NCBI GenBank assembly: GCA_031556375.1
Contig: JAVBTA010000024.1
Location: 1 to 64,000, forward strand
From: BNXB01 sp031556375
GTDB lineage: Bacteria; Bacteroidota; Bacteroidia; Bacteroidales; Azobacteroidaceae
DNA length: 64,000 nucleotides
Reading direction: 5' to 3'
The position numbers and the translations under genes are program-made. This document shows positions 45,320 to 54,523 of the stretch, one piece after another. The notes beneath the pieces were generated by a model, which had not been told where the DNA came from, made no database searches, and saw only the letters and a list, made by a program, of their open reading frames with translations. Every line of letters begins with the position of its first letter. The first letter of the stretch is position 1.

Positions 45320-48300
45320 ATGAAAAACACCATCAAAAATCTTGTTACCATTTGTTTCATTTTAATATCCTCAATAACAGGATCTGCTCAAAAAACATCT
45401 CTGAATAATACCCAAATTGATGGATATAAAGGAGTTTGGTTTACTTTGGGACAATATTCCGAATATGGAGACAAATATTCCGGAGGATTGGGTACGTACA
45501 CGGCCAAACATATCCCGATGGCAATATATGCACCGGAAGTACAAAAAACATTCTTTGTCTACGGAGGTATGACCGAGACCCGGAAATCGGATGCCGAACT
45601 TCCCGGTCGGAAACAAAAAGATTATGGCAACTACCTTCTCTGTATGATAGGGTGTTATGACCATAAAACGAATACACTTACCAAACCTACAGTCGTATGC
45701 GACAAAAACGGAGTTTACGACCCACACGATAACCCCTCTATGTCAATGGATTCTGATGGATTCCTCTGGATATTTGTCAGCGGAAGAAATACTTCCAGGT
45801 TAGGAGGTATCTATAAAAGCCGGAAACCCTACAGCATAGATCATTTCGATTTAATAAAAGAAGTCGAAATGACCTATCCGCAACCTAAATATATATCCGG
45901 ACTAGGATTCCTTAATCTGTTCACAAAATATACGGGAGTCCGACAACTCTATTTCAATACAAGCAAAAATGGAGTCGACTGGACTTCCGATAAACTTTTG
46001 GCTGCAATCAAACGGGAAAACGATTCAAAATCAGGTCATTATCAAATCAGTGGTCAGTACGGCAATAAAATCGCATTTTTTTTCAATTGGCATCCAAATG
46101 GAAATGTCGATCAACGCACTAATATTTACTATGTCCAAACTGTCGATTTCGGACAAAACTGGACTCTGGTCGATGGAACTCCTGTTCAAATTCCTATAAC
46201 AGAGTCAAATACTCCGACTTTGATCAAAGAGTTCTTCAGCAAACAACAAAACGTCTACATTAAAGATATCGCATTCGATGAAAACGGATACCCCGTTGCT
46301 CTTTATCTTTCCGGAAAAGGACACCAGCCAGGTCCGCAAAACGGATTGAAAGAGTGGGCTGTCATCCATTGGAATGGAAAAACCTGGGAAAATCATACAA
46401 TCACCACTTCTGATCATAATTATGATACAGGCAGCCTTTGGGTTACCAAAGATAAATGGATGGTTGTTGCACCTACCGAAAATTCACCCCAAACCTGGGG
46501 AGCCGGAGGTGAACTGGTTATCTGGGAAAGTACCGACAAAGGAAAAACCTGGAAAAATATAAAGCAAATAACAAAAAATAGTCCGTATAACCATAATTAT
46601 GTTCGTAAAGTGGTAAACGGAATAGATCCGTTCATGTATTTCTGGGCTGATGGAAATCCGGAAAAACTGAGTATGTCTAACTTGTATTTTGGTGATAGTC
46701 AGGGAGATGTCTGGAAAATGCCGTATGAAATGACAAATGAAACGCAGACTCCGGAAAAAATAGGGGAGTCCAGCCACCCTCGGATTTATATCTCCGGTAA
46801 ACAAAAAAGTGAATTTAAAACTAAAATACAAACCATCGATTGGGCTAAACAATCCTTCCAAAGTCTGAAGAACCGCGTGGAACCCTATGTGGATCGTCAT
46901 CAGACAGATCCTGAATGGATCGTCTCCCGGATGCAGATGTACTGGGATACTCATTACGAACGGATCTACGTGAAAGGAAGTTTCTACTCCCACGGAACGG
47001 GAAAAGCGCCCGTACCAACCGTCAAATTCCAGGGCGCACGCGACTGGGAAACCGATTATGCCATGCCGTCTCTGGAAGAAACACAACCTTATATGGATCA
47101 AAAAGGGATGTATCTTCAAAACCTGAAAAAAGAAGGACAGCCTTGGGAATGGGTACATCCTTCCAAAACAGGCCGTATGATTGGTCTGATGAACGACCGT
47201 ATCCTCTCTCTTGCTGCCGATGCGGCTTTTCTTTACTGGCTTACCGGAGAAAAGAAATACGCCGTATTTGCCAAAGATATTTTTATGACTTATGTACAAG
47301 GTATTCATTATAGGAGAGAGCCGTTTGCCCTTGAAAGTTATACTAACAGTCACCTGATGGGACTGGCAACGTTTGAGGTGATTCTCGACCATGTGATCCC
47401 TCATATGTCAGTCTGCTACGATTTCCTATATGATTACCTGGTAAAGGAAAATGCCGATATTGATATGGTGCAAACGGTGTTGAAACGTTTTGCCGACCAA
47501 CAAATCATGTATGGTGTTCCCGACAATAACTGGAATATCTTCCAGGCTCAACATATCGCTTATCTGGCTCTTGCACTCGAAGATGATGCCGATTATGCCG
47601 ATAAAAAAGGACGCCAATACTATATTAATGAGATATTTAACCGGACTACCATCCGCCAGTTTGCATTGAAAGAAACAATGGATCTTTTTGACCCCGTAAA
47701 TGGAATGTGGCCGGAATCGGCAACCTATTCCATGTCGGTATGTAATGATATGCTGGATATTCTATGTCTGGTCGACAATGCCGAAAACAACCATATCCTA
47801 GATACCTTTCCCATCATCAGGAAAGCGGTACAGGCTACTGTAGAATATGTATTTCCTGATGGTCGTATTACTGCATTCGGAGATGCGAAATACGTTCCGG
47901 TCTATTCTGAACCCCTTGAAAAAATGATATCTCTCTACCGCAAGTACGGAGAAAAAGAACACGAAAAAGAGTTGACAGAGGTTTTACAGCAAATGATGAA
48001 AGATGGCTATTACAAACGCGATGAGAATAAAAGCCTGTTTTCATTATTCTTTTACGTTGACCGTTTGATGGATTCCGGAAGAAAAAATACAGGTTATCAG
48101 GATTTTGTATCCAACACTTTCTATATTCCTGGTGTGAGCCTGTTGATGCAGCGAAACGGGATGGACAAACAAAACGGAATGGCAGTCAGTCTTGTTGGAG
48201 CCTATGGAAACCATGCCCATGCCAATGGAATATCTATGGAAATGTATGGAAAAGGATTGATCCTCGCTCCCGAAAGTTCCTATGGAGTAAGTTACGGCTC

Positions 48301-49387
48301 AAAAGACAATCAGGAATATTATGCTCGTTTTCCTGCCCATAATACCGTTATTGTGGATGGAATTTCCGATTATGGAATGATGAGGAGCGATTATCCGTTT
48401 GAATTGTTATCGTGCTACCCCGCATCGATGGACAGAAGGACTCTGACCGGAAATATCACTTTTGCCAGGGTCTCACTGACCGAACCGAAAACCGATGCTT
48501 TACAGGAACGCCTGACAAGTATTATCAGGATAAGTCCGACAGCAGGTTATGTCGTCGATATTTTTCGTTCCAAAAGAAAAAATGGTAAAGACCTGAAGCA
48601 TGAATATTTATATCATAGTATAGGACAAAGTATAAATTTTCATGATAGCTCGGGAAATCCCCTGAAACTTTCTTCAACCGACGATTTATCTTCTTCCAAA
48701 GGGGATATGAACGGATACAATTATTTCAAAGAAAAAAGTGCACTAAAATTTGACAATAATTTTAAGGCAAAGTTTAATATCGAACTCCAAAATGAAAACA
48801 ATACCTATGTAAACCTTTGGATGGAAGGCTATCCCGGACGTACCCTGTACTCTGTCATGTCTCCACCGTCTAATGCCCTTGTAAAAGGCTCCATTCCGGA
48901 TGAATTACAAGGTAAACCCCTTCCAACCCTGATTGTAAAACAAGATGGAGAAGCTTGGAATCGCCCGTTTGTTGCTGTTTATGAACCTTGTACCGGTCTG
49001 GAACAACCTTCAATAAAATCGCTAGAATACTTTGGAGATTCCCCTGGATTCAAAGGAATAACTGTTCTTACAAAACAGGGTAGGACCGATCATATCTTTA
49101 ACCATCCTGTCGGCGACAGGAAAATATCCCACCAGGATATGGAATTCCAGGGAAATTATGGAGTTGTATCCCTTAATGGAAGTGAACTTCAAGCTCTCTT
49201 CCTTGGAGAGGGAAGCTTCATCACAGCAAAAGGATGGCAGTTGCAATCAGTAAATCCTAAAGCTCAGGCTAACCTGGTGAAAAATGGTAAAAAATATGTC
49301 TTGGATTGTACTGGGGAGGTTTATTTGAAAACGCCTTCGGGAAAGTTAAGAAAATATGATACAGGTAGATATGAAATTGAAAAATAA
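45320..49387 (+). CDS. Two-module enzyme: BNR_4 propeller fused to heparinase II/III-type lyase
   Basis: This 1355-residue secreted protein (signal FILISSITGSAQ) holds two separate modules. Residues about 30-480 form a BNR_4-type beta-propeller (DPHDNPSMSMDSDGFLWIF; repeated blade motifs such as WESTDKGKTWKNI). That fold is shared with sialidase-like proteins and PL24/PL25 ulvan lyases. Residues about 495-1355 form an (alpha/alpha) toroid plus beta-sheet lyase of the heparinase II/III type, with the pocket motif GNHAHANG near 965 and FPAHNTVIVDG. The propeller could be a second catalytic site or a binding module. The fusion is continuous, with no stop or frameshift. It lies just upstream of the PL8 gene (16-bp gap). 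Confidence 0.8.
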   Translation: MKNTIKNLVTICFILISSITGSAQKTSLNNTQIDGYKGVWFTLGQYSEYGDKYSGGLGTYTAKHIPMAIYAPEVQKTFFVYGGMTETRKSDAELPGRKQKDYGNYLLCMIGCYDHKTNTLTKPTVVCDKNGVYDPHDNPSMSMDSDGFLWIFVSGRNTSRLGGIYKSRKPYSIDHFDLIKEVEMTYPQPKYISGLGFLNLFTKYTGVRQLYFNTSKNGVDWTSDKLLAAIKRENDSKSGHYQISGQYGNKIAFFFNWHPNGNVDQRTNIYYVQTVDFGQNWTLVDGTPVQIPITESNTPTLIKEFFSKQQNVYIKDIAFDENGYPVALYLSGKGHQPGPQNGLKEWAVIHWNGKTWENHTITTSDHNYDTGSLWVTKDKWMVVAPTENSPQTWGAGGELVIWESTDKGKTWKNIKQITKNSPYNHNYVRKVVNGIDPFMYFWADGNPEKLSMSNLYFGDSQGDVWKMPYEMTNETQTPEKIGESSHPRIYISGKQKSEFKTKIQTIDWAKQSFQSLKNRVEPYVDRHQTDPEWIVSRMQMYWDTHYERIYVKGSFYSHGTGKAPVPTVKFQGARDWETDYAMPSLEETQPYMDQKGMYLQNLKKEGQPWEWVHPSKTGRMIGLMNDRILSLAADAAFLYWLTGEKKYAVFAKDIFMTYVQGIHYRREPFALESYTNSHLMGLATFEVILDHVIPHMSVCYDFLYDYLVKENADIDMVQTVLKRFADQQIMYGVPDNNWNIFQAQHIAYLALALEDDADYADKKGRQYYINEIFNRTTIRQFALKETMDLFDPVNGMWPESATYSMSVCNDMLDILCLVDNAENNHILDTFPIIRKAVQATVEYVFPDGRITAFGDAKYVPVYSEPLEKMISLYRKYGEKEHEKELTEVLQQMMKDGYYKRDENKSLFSLFFYVDRLMDSGRKNTGYQDFVSNTFYIPGVSLLMQRNGMDKQNGMAVSLVGAYGNHAHANGISMEMYGKGLILAPESSYGVSYGSKDNQEYYARFPAHNTVIVDGISDYGMMRSDYPFELLSCYPASMDRRTLTGNITFARVSLTEPKTDALQERLTSIIRISPTAGYVVDIFRSKRKNGKDLKHEYLYHSIGQSINFHDSSGNPLKLSSTDDLSSSKGDMNGYNYFKEKSALKFDNNFKAKFNIELQNENNTYVNLWMEGYPGRTLYSVMSPPSNALVKGSIPDELQGKPLPTLIVKQDGEAWNRPFVAVYEPCTGLEQPSIKSLEYFGDSPGFKGITVLTKQGRTDHIFNHPVGDRKISHQDMEFQGNYGVVSLNGSELQALFLGEGSFITAKGWQLQSVNPKAQANLVKNGKKYVLDCTGEVYLKTPSGKLRKYDTGRYEIEK

Positions 49388-49403
49388 TATTTAAGTACTT
49401 AAA

Positions 49404-51566
49404 ATGAAGCAATTGTATGAATATAAAGTAGCGCTTATTTTCTTGTTTTCTTTGTTTATAAGTCAACAAATGTGGGGCGCGGATAAGGATTTCGAATTGA
49501 TTCGTAAACGGGTCATAACAGAAGTATTAGATCAGAAAATCTCTCCGGAAAGGATCAAAGAGTTGATTAATACCATCAAACCTGATGGTACCTGGCCTGG
49601 GATAGACTATATAGACACTGCCAAGACAGCATTTCAGCATAGCCGTCACCTGGATAACCTTGTACAATTAAGCCGCGCATATACGGCTCCCGGTTCTTCG
49701 TTCAAGGGAAATAAACAAGTGAAAAATGCTATCTACTCGTCACTTGACTATTGGACAGCTCACAATTTTATTTGTGAAAATTGGTGGTGGAATGAAATAG
49801 GAACCCCCAATGCCCTGCTTCAGGTACTGCTGATGATGGATAAACAATTAAGTAAAGAACAGGTTGATAAGACATTAGCTATCGTTAAACGTTCTCACCT
49901 CAATGCCTGGGGAGCGCGGGAAAGTGGCGACCGGATCAAAATTGGAGGAATACAGGCCAAAACAGCTCTGTTTACCTACAATATCGCGGATTTCGAGTAT
50001 GTCATTAAAGTCATCGAAGGCCAGATCCGGTTTGTAACCGGAAGAGGATTACAGTACGATTACAGTTTCCATCATCGCGATGACCGCGTGAACAATACCC
50101 TTTCTTATGGACTCGGATATGCCGATGCTTTTGCCGAATGGGCGTATTACACAAAGGAAACAAAATACCAGTTGGCAGAGAAACCGCTACACTTGTTGAT
50201 CGATTATTATCTGGACGGTATTTGCAAAATGATGCCTTATGGAAAATATCCTGATCCGGGAGCTGTAAACCGTGATGTATCCCGCTCAGGTTCACTTGGA
50301 GTATTCAGCGCCACTACGCCGCAAATACTTGTGGAAGTATCTGACTATCGCAAAAATGAGCTTGAACAAATTGTTAAAAACAGGCAAGGAAAGGAATTGA
50401 AAGCCCCCTCGTATAGTGTATTCTTCTGGGATTCAGAATACTATACACATCAACGCCCCGGGTATTTTACTTCGGTAAGGATGTTTTCAAACCGGAATGC
50501 AAATATGGAATATCCTTACAATGGAGAGGGCTTGCTCAACCATTATCGTGGTGATGGTACAAATTACATCTCCCGTACTGGTCAGGAATATTATCAGACA
50601 GCTCCGGTCTATGACTGGCAAAAAATTCCCGGAACCACTATCTGGCAAAAAGATTCCCTGATTCCGGAAACTGATCTCCAAAAATACGGGACTTTTGATT
50701 TTGTCGGAGCTGTGACCGACGGACTTTATGGTGCTGTTGCCTTTGATTTTACCAGTCCTCATGATCCCCTTCAAATAAAAAAATCATGGTTCTTCTTCGA
50801 TAAAGAATATGTTTGCCTGGGAGCCGGAATTTCCTTCTCAAATAAGAAAATGGCGGCGACGACACTTAATCAATGCCTGTTGAACGGAAATGTTATCGTG
50901 AGTTCGGATGATAAAGAAAACATGGTAAATTTTGGAAAACATAGTATAAGTAATGCAAAATGGGTATTCCACGATAGCATCGGGTACTTTTTCCCAAAGC
51001 AAACACCAGTAGAGTTGATGAATGGCCCGGTGACAGGAAACTGGCGGCGGATCAACCGTCAATCCGGGATCTCCGGAAAAAGCATTACTGAAAATATGTT
51101 CAAGTTATGGATTAATCATGATAATCAGAAAAACCAGGAGAAAGGATACTGTTATGTGGTAATTCCAGCGGTGTCTCTGGCTGATTTGAAAAATTATGCC
51201 GCATCTCCTGAAGTAGCTGTTCTTTCTAATACTGCCGATATACAAGCTGTTGTAAATAAAAAATTGAAGATCTATCAGGTTGTCTGTTATAAAAATGGGG
51301 AACTCCAACTTACAAAAGATCTCAAACTGGTAATGGATAGTCCCGGAATTATCATGTTGAAAATGGATGGAAGCAATATCACGGAAATTTCAGTATCCGA
51401 CCCGTCCCGCAGATTTGGTAAAATACATTTTTCCCTAAACCGGAAAATTGAAAAACAAGGAGAATTATTTGATGCTGTATGGAATAGCTCAAAGAATGTC
51501 AGCGAAATATCTATAGATTTACCTCAAACAGTTTATGCCGGGAAAAGTATTACCGTAAAACTATAA
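49404..51566 (+). CDS. Polysaccharide lyase family 8 (hyaluronate/chondroitin/xanthan-type)
   Basis: This 720-residue secreted lyase has a signal peptide (IFLFSLFISQQMWG), an alpha/alpha toroid and a C-terminal beta-sandwich, as in PL8. The key motif NWWWNEIGTP near residue 130 supplies the catalytic Asn. SFHHRDDRVNNTLSYGLGY near 215-233 supplies His and Tyr. The central beta domain contains RMFSNRNANMEYPYNGEG and GDGTNYISRTGQEY, also typical. The enzyme should cut uronic-acid linkages and leave unsaturated ends for GH88. Whether it prefers hyaluronan, chondroitin, xanthan or another backbone is not readable from the sequence. Confidence 0.92.
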   Translation: MKQLYEYKVALIFLFSLFISQQMWGADKDFELIRKRVITEVLDQKISPERIKELINTIKPDGTWPGIDYIDTAKTAFQHSRHLDNLVQLSRAYTAPGSSFKGNKQVKNAIYSSLDYWTAHNFICENWWWNEIGTPNALLQVLLMMDKQLSKEQVDKTLAIVKRSHLNAWGARESGDRIKIGGIQAKTALFTYNIADFEYVIKVIEGQIRFVTGRGLQYDYSFHHRDDRVNNTLSYGLGYADAFAEWAYYTKETKYQLAEKPLHLLIDYYLDGICKMMPYGKYPDPGAVNRDVSRSGSLGVFSATTPQILVEVSDYRKNELEQIVKNRQGKELKAPSYSVFFWDSEYYTHQRPGYFTSVRMFSNRNANMEYPYNGEGLLNHYRGDGTNYISRTGQEYYQTAPVYDWQKIPGTTIWQKDSLIPETDLQKYGTFDFVGAVTDGLYGAVAFDFTSPHDPLQIKKSWFFFDKEYVCLGAGISFSNKKMAATTLNQCLLNGNVIVSSDDKENMVNFGKHSISNAKWVFHDSIGYFFPKQTPVELMNGPVTGNWRRINRQSGISGKSITENMFKLWINHDNQKNQEKGYCYVVIPAVSLADLKNYAASPEVAVLSNTADIQAVVNKKLKIYQVVCYKNGELQLTKDLKLVMDSPGIIMLKMDGSNITEISVSDPSRRFGKIHFSLNRKIEKQGELFDAVWNSSKNVSEISIDLPQTVYAGKSITVKL

Positions 51567-51569
51567 ATC

Positions 51570-53411
51570 ATGAAAACCAATTGTTTACAAAAACTCAGGA
51601 CAATAGGAGTAATGCTCTTTTTACTAGTGTTCGTGCACGTACACGGTCAGTTGAAATACCTTGAAGATGTAAAAGGAATGCCTGAACATCCCCGTATTTT
51701 GTTATTAAAAGGAGAAGAAGAGAAAATAAAAAACAATATCCAGGCAGATCCGGTTTGGGAAAATATGCATCAATCTATTTTGTCGGAATGTAACCAGATT
51801 TTATCACTTCCCGTGTTGGAACGGATTAAAACCGGAAAGCGTCTGTTGTCGGTGTCCAGGGAAGCCATTCGTCGGATTTTCTTCCTTTCGTATGCTTACC
51901 GGATGACCGGAGATGAGAAATATTTCAAAGGCGCTGAAAAAGAAATGCTTGCAGTTTCCCGGTTTAGCGATTGGAACCCTTCACATTTTCTGGATGTGGC
52001 AGAAATGACTCTTGGTGTGTCTATCGGTTATGACTGGCTTTATGATAAACTGTCCGTAGATTCACGGGAAACCATCAAAAAAGCAATTTTAACGAAAGGA
52101 TTAGATCCTTCTTTTAATAGCAAATATGCCTGGTTCCTGAAAGCGCCCCATAACTGGAATCAGGTTTGTAATGCAGGTATGAGTTATGGTGCATTGGCTC
52201 TTTATGAAGATATCCCTGAATTATCGAAAACAATTATCGACCGGGCTGTCGAAACTATTCACCTGCCGATGCACGATTACGGTCCGGATGGCGCTTATCC
52301 CGAAGGTTATGGTTATTGGGATTATGGCACTTCTTTTAATGTTTTGTTTATCAGTGCTTTGGAAAAAGCCTTGAAAACCGACTATGATTTGAGTTCGGCT
52401 CCTGGATTTATCAATACGGCTTATTACTTTCAAAATATGATAGCGCCTTCATGGAAATGTTATAACTATGCCGACTGTGGATTGGGAGGTAACTTGAGTC
52501 CCGCCATGTTTTGGTTTTCCGGAAAAGTGAATGATAAATCCTTGCTTTGGAACGAGAAACATTATCTTTCTGATAACCGGAATAAAGGTTATCTTCAAAA
52601 CCGTATTTTGCCTGCCGTGATGATTTGGGGTGCCGGAATGAAAACAAATGAAGTGACTATTCCACAAAAGAAATTATGGGTAGGACAGGGAGTAACTCCA
52701 GTCGTGATGATGCGTACTTCCTGGGATAATCCCAACGCCTTGTTTGTCGGCTTTAAGGGAGGAACCGCTTCCAGTAACCATGCCCATATGGATGCGGGTT
52801 CGTTTATTATGGAAGCTAACGGTGTACGATGGGCGATGGATTTCGGTATGCAGGAGTATACCTCCCTAGAAGAGAAAGGTGTTGACCTTTGGAATCGTGC
52901 GCAGAATTCTCAACGTTGGCAAGTGTTCCGTTATAATAACTTTGCTCACAATACATTAACGGTTGATAACCAACTGCAAAATGTGAAAGGATATGCAAAA
53001 ATTGATTCCTGGTCCGACCGGACGGAAAATATGAATGCCGTATCAGACCTTTCTGCTATCTACGAAAACCAGTTGGCTTCAGCCAAACGGATAGTTGCCA
53101 TTGTAAATCAAAAATATGTAGAGGTTAAGGATGAAATAAAAACGATAGATAAACCGTCGACTACTATCCGCTGGACAATGTTAACATCGGCAGAGATGAA
53201 GATTACAGGAAAGAAGACAATGGAACTGCGAAAAGATGGTAAAAAACTTAAGCTCCAGGTTGATTCTCCGGGAAATATCCGCCTGAAAACCTGGACGACA
53301 AAATCCACGAATGACTTTGATGCAGCTAATCCGGGAACATTACTCGTAGGGTTCGAAACGGACATTCCGGCAGATACTGATGCTGTGATCAAAGTATCGT
53401 TGATTCCGTAA
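51570..53411 (+). CDS. Heparinase II/III-type polysaccharide lyase
   Basis: This 613-residue secreted lyase starts only 3 bp after the PL8 gene, so the two are surely co-transcribed. The signal is LFLLVFVHVHGQ. The toroid domain has HPRILLLKGEEEKI, AEMTLGVSIGYDWLYDKLS and HNWNQVCNAGMSYGALAL, the last with the Asn and Tyr typical of the group. The beta domain has the pocket motif SSNHAHMDAGSFIMEANG near 403 and FAHNTLTVDNQ. It is a separate enzyme from the lyase module of the upstream fusion, and the two are only distantly alike. The exact PL family (12, 15, 17, 21 or a newer one) cannot be assigned by eye. Confidence 0.88.
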   Translation: MKTNCLQKLRTIGVMLFLLVFVHVHGQLKYLEDVKGMPEHPRILLLKGEEEKIKNNIQADPVWENMHQSILSECNQILSLPVLERIKTGKRLLSVSREAIRRIFFLSYAYRMTGDEKYFKGAEKEMLAVSRFSDWNPSHFLDVAEMTLGVSIGYDWLYDKLSVDSRETIKKAILTKGLDPSFNSKYAWFLKAPHNWNQVCNAGMSYGALALYEDIPELSKTIIDRAVETIHLPMHDYGPDGAYPEGYGYWDYGTSFNVLFISALEKALKTDYDLSSAPGFINTAYYFQNMIAPSWKCYNYADCGLGGNLSPAMFWFSGKVNDKSLLWNEKHYLSDNRNKGYLQNRILPAVMIWGAGMKTNEVTIPQKKLWVGQGVTPVVMMRTSWDNPNALFVGFKGGTASSNHAHMDAGSFIMEANGVRWAMDFGMQEYTSLEEKGVDLWNRAQNSQRWQVFRYNNFAHNTLTVDNQLQNVKGYAKIDSWSDRTENMNAVSDLSAIYENQLASAKRIVAIVNQKYVEVKDEIKTIDKPSTTIRWTMLTSAEMKITGKKTMELRKDGKKLKLQVDSPGNIRLKTWTTKSTNDFDAANPGTLLVGFETDIPADTDAVIKVSLIP

Positions 53412-53473
53412 GAATTAGAAAATCCCTATGCCGACAGCGCTAGCCAGAGGTTGTTCCATTCTTGTATGATCGA

Positions 53474-53956
53474 TTATTTTCTTTTCAGCTTGTAATTAAG
53501 ATTAGAATCTATCGGTTTGGCTTTAATATCCAGTTTCTCAAGCGTGTTTTTGTCGATCAAAGCATAATAAACAGGAGAATCTTCACCTTTTTTATCATAC
53601 CCTAATTCAACAAATGCAAGATCTTCCGATGGAGTCCATTTTCCTCGATCTGTGAATTTATTGTTATCACCTTTACCCTGATATTCTGTTTCAAGAATGT
53701 AAGTTCCGTCTTCATTCAATGTCAGTGTTGTCAATATGCCTCCACAATCAGCACAGGGCAGGGTTCCCGAGAAGGTACCCGTAAAGTTTGTTAATAATTC
53801 TTCCATGGTTTTAGGTGCATTGAGTGACCGGCGACTATTGTCTGTTTGTGGATCGGTTACCGTTTTTTCGTTTGAGACTGAGCTGTCTGTTGTTTTACCC
53901 TTACAAGCGCCTAACAATAGAGGAAGGCACAAAAGCATGATTTTGAAAGTTTTCAT
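53474..53956 (-). CDS. NlpE-like lipoprotein
   Basis: This 160-residue envelope lipoprotein has the lipobox LLGACKGK. The N-terminal NlpE domain is marked by FTGTFSGTLPCADCGGILTT with its CxxC motif. LTLNEDGTYILETEY and DRGKWTPSEDLAFVEL follow. NlpE proteins are linked to copper handling and envelope stress sensing in other bacteria. The second (OB-like) domain of E. coli NlpE is absent. The role here is unproven. It converges with the PUL transcript and is monocistronic or follows the small lipoprotein gene upstream. Confidence 0.82.
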   Translation of the reverse strand: MKTFKIMLLCLPLLLGACKGKTTDSSVSNEKTVTDPQTDNSRRSLNAPKTMEELLTNFTGTFSGTLPCADCGGILTTLTLNEDGTYILETEYQGKGDNNKFTDRGKWTPSEDLAFVELGYDKKGEDSPVYYALIDKNTLEKLDIKAKPIDSNLNYKLKRK

Positions 53957-54044
53957 ATTGGTTAATTTTAAAAATAGAGTTATATTACTTTATAACGCTA
54001 AATCTATCCTAATATTTTACTCCTTTTTCAAAAATTTTTGATAT

Positions 54045-54318
54045 TTATTCCACATGATAAGAAGACAACAAATCGGACGAAATGAAATCAGAACTTAAAT
54101 TATCAGAATCTTCCTGGAAGCTGAGAACTTGATGTTTATTTTTCTGTTCAATACTGACGATCTTTTCTTCGTCCGATTCGATTGTGTCCTGGATGTTACC
54201 GATCTTTTCAGCAACTACTACTAATTTTTTTTTCAGTCTTCCGGTCTTGGTCTCTCTTGCAACTTTGTGCTGCAACAGTAAAAACTGCGATGCTTATCAA
54301 AAGTATTGGTCGTCTCAT
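54045..54318 (-). pseudogene. Small lipoprotein gene with a frameshift at a nine-A run
   Basis: Reading from the ATG at 54318 gives a lipoprotein signal, MRRPILLISIAVFTVAAQSC, then KRDQDRKTEKK. It then shifts out of frame at a run of nine A (54225-54233 on the minus strand) and stops a few codons later. Removing one A joins it to a second frame that runs LVVVAEKIGNIQDTIESDEE and on to SSYHVE at 54045, for about 91 residues. The two halves make a sensible secreted, acidic, coiled protein only when joined. It could be a true frameshift, slippage-dependent expression or a sequencing error. The protein family is not recognised. Confidence 0.65.
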
Positions 54319-54450
54319 GGCAGTATCATTTAGTAGTTTCAACCCAGGTTATATATTAAGCATAGGGTTTGTTACCTTACTAAATACGAACAATGTGCCA
54401 TGATTTTTATTTTGCTAATATTCAGATAGATAGCATTTCCATTAAATGAA

Positions 54451-54485
54451 GACAATGCAAAACCACATTGTGATTTTACATTGTC
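54451..54485 (-). terminator. Hairpin after the NtrC-type regulator gene
   Basis: Arms at 54451-54464 and 54472-54485 enclose a 7-nt centre. In the minus-strand RNA all 14 positions pair, two of them as G-U wobbles. It lies about 38 bp past the stop codon of the regulator at 54524. The T-rich tail is weak. Confidence 0.5.
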
Positions 54486-54523
54486 GGTCATGTTTTTACA
54501 ATATAAATATGTAAATTTAAATA

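Noticed and set aside
46484..47404. A 306-codon open frame on the minus strand inside the fusion lyase gene
   Set aside because: It lies wholly antisense to a gene with clear family motifs, has no recognisable domain and no promoter; it is a shadow of codon bias.
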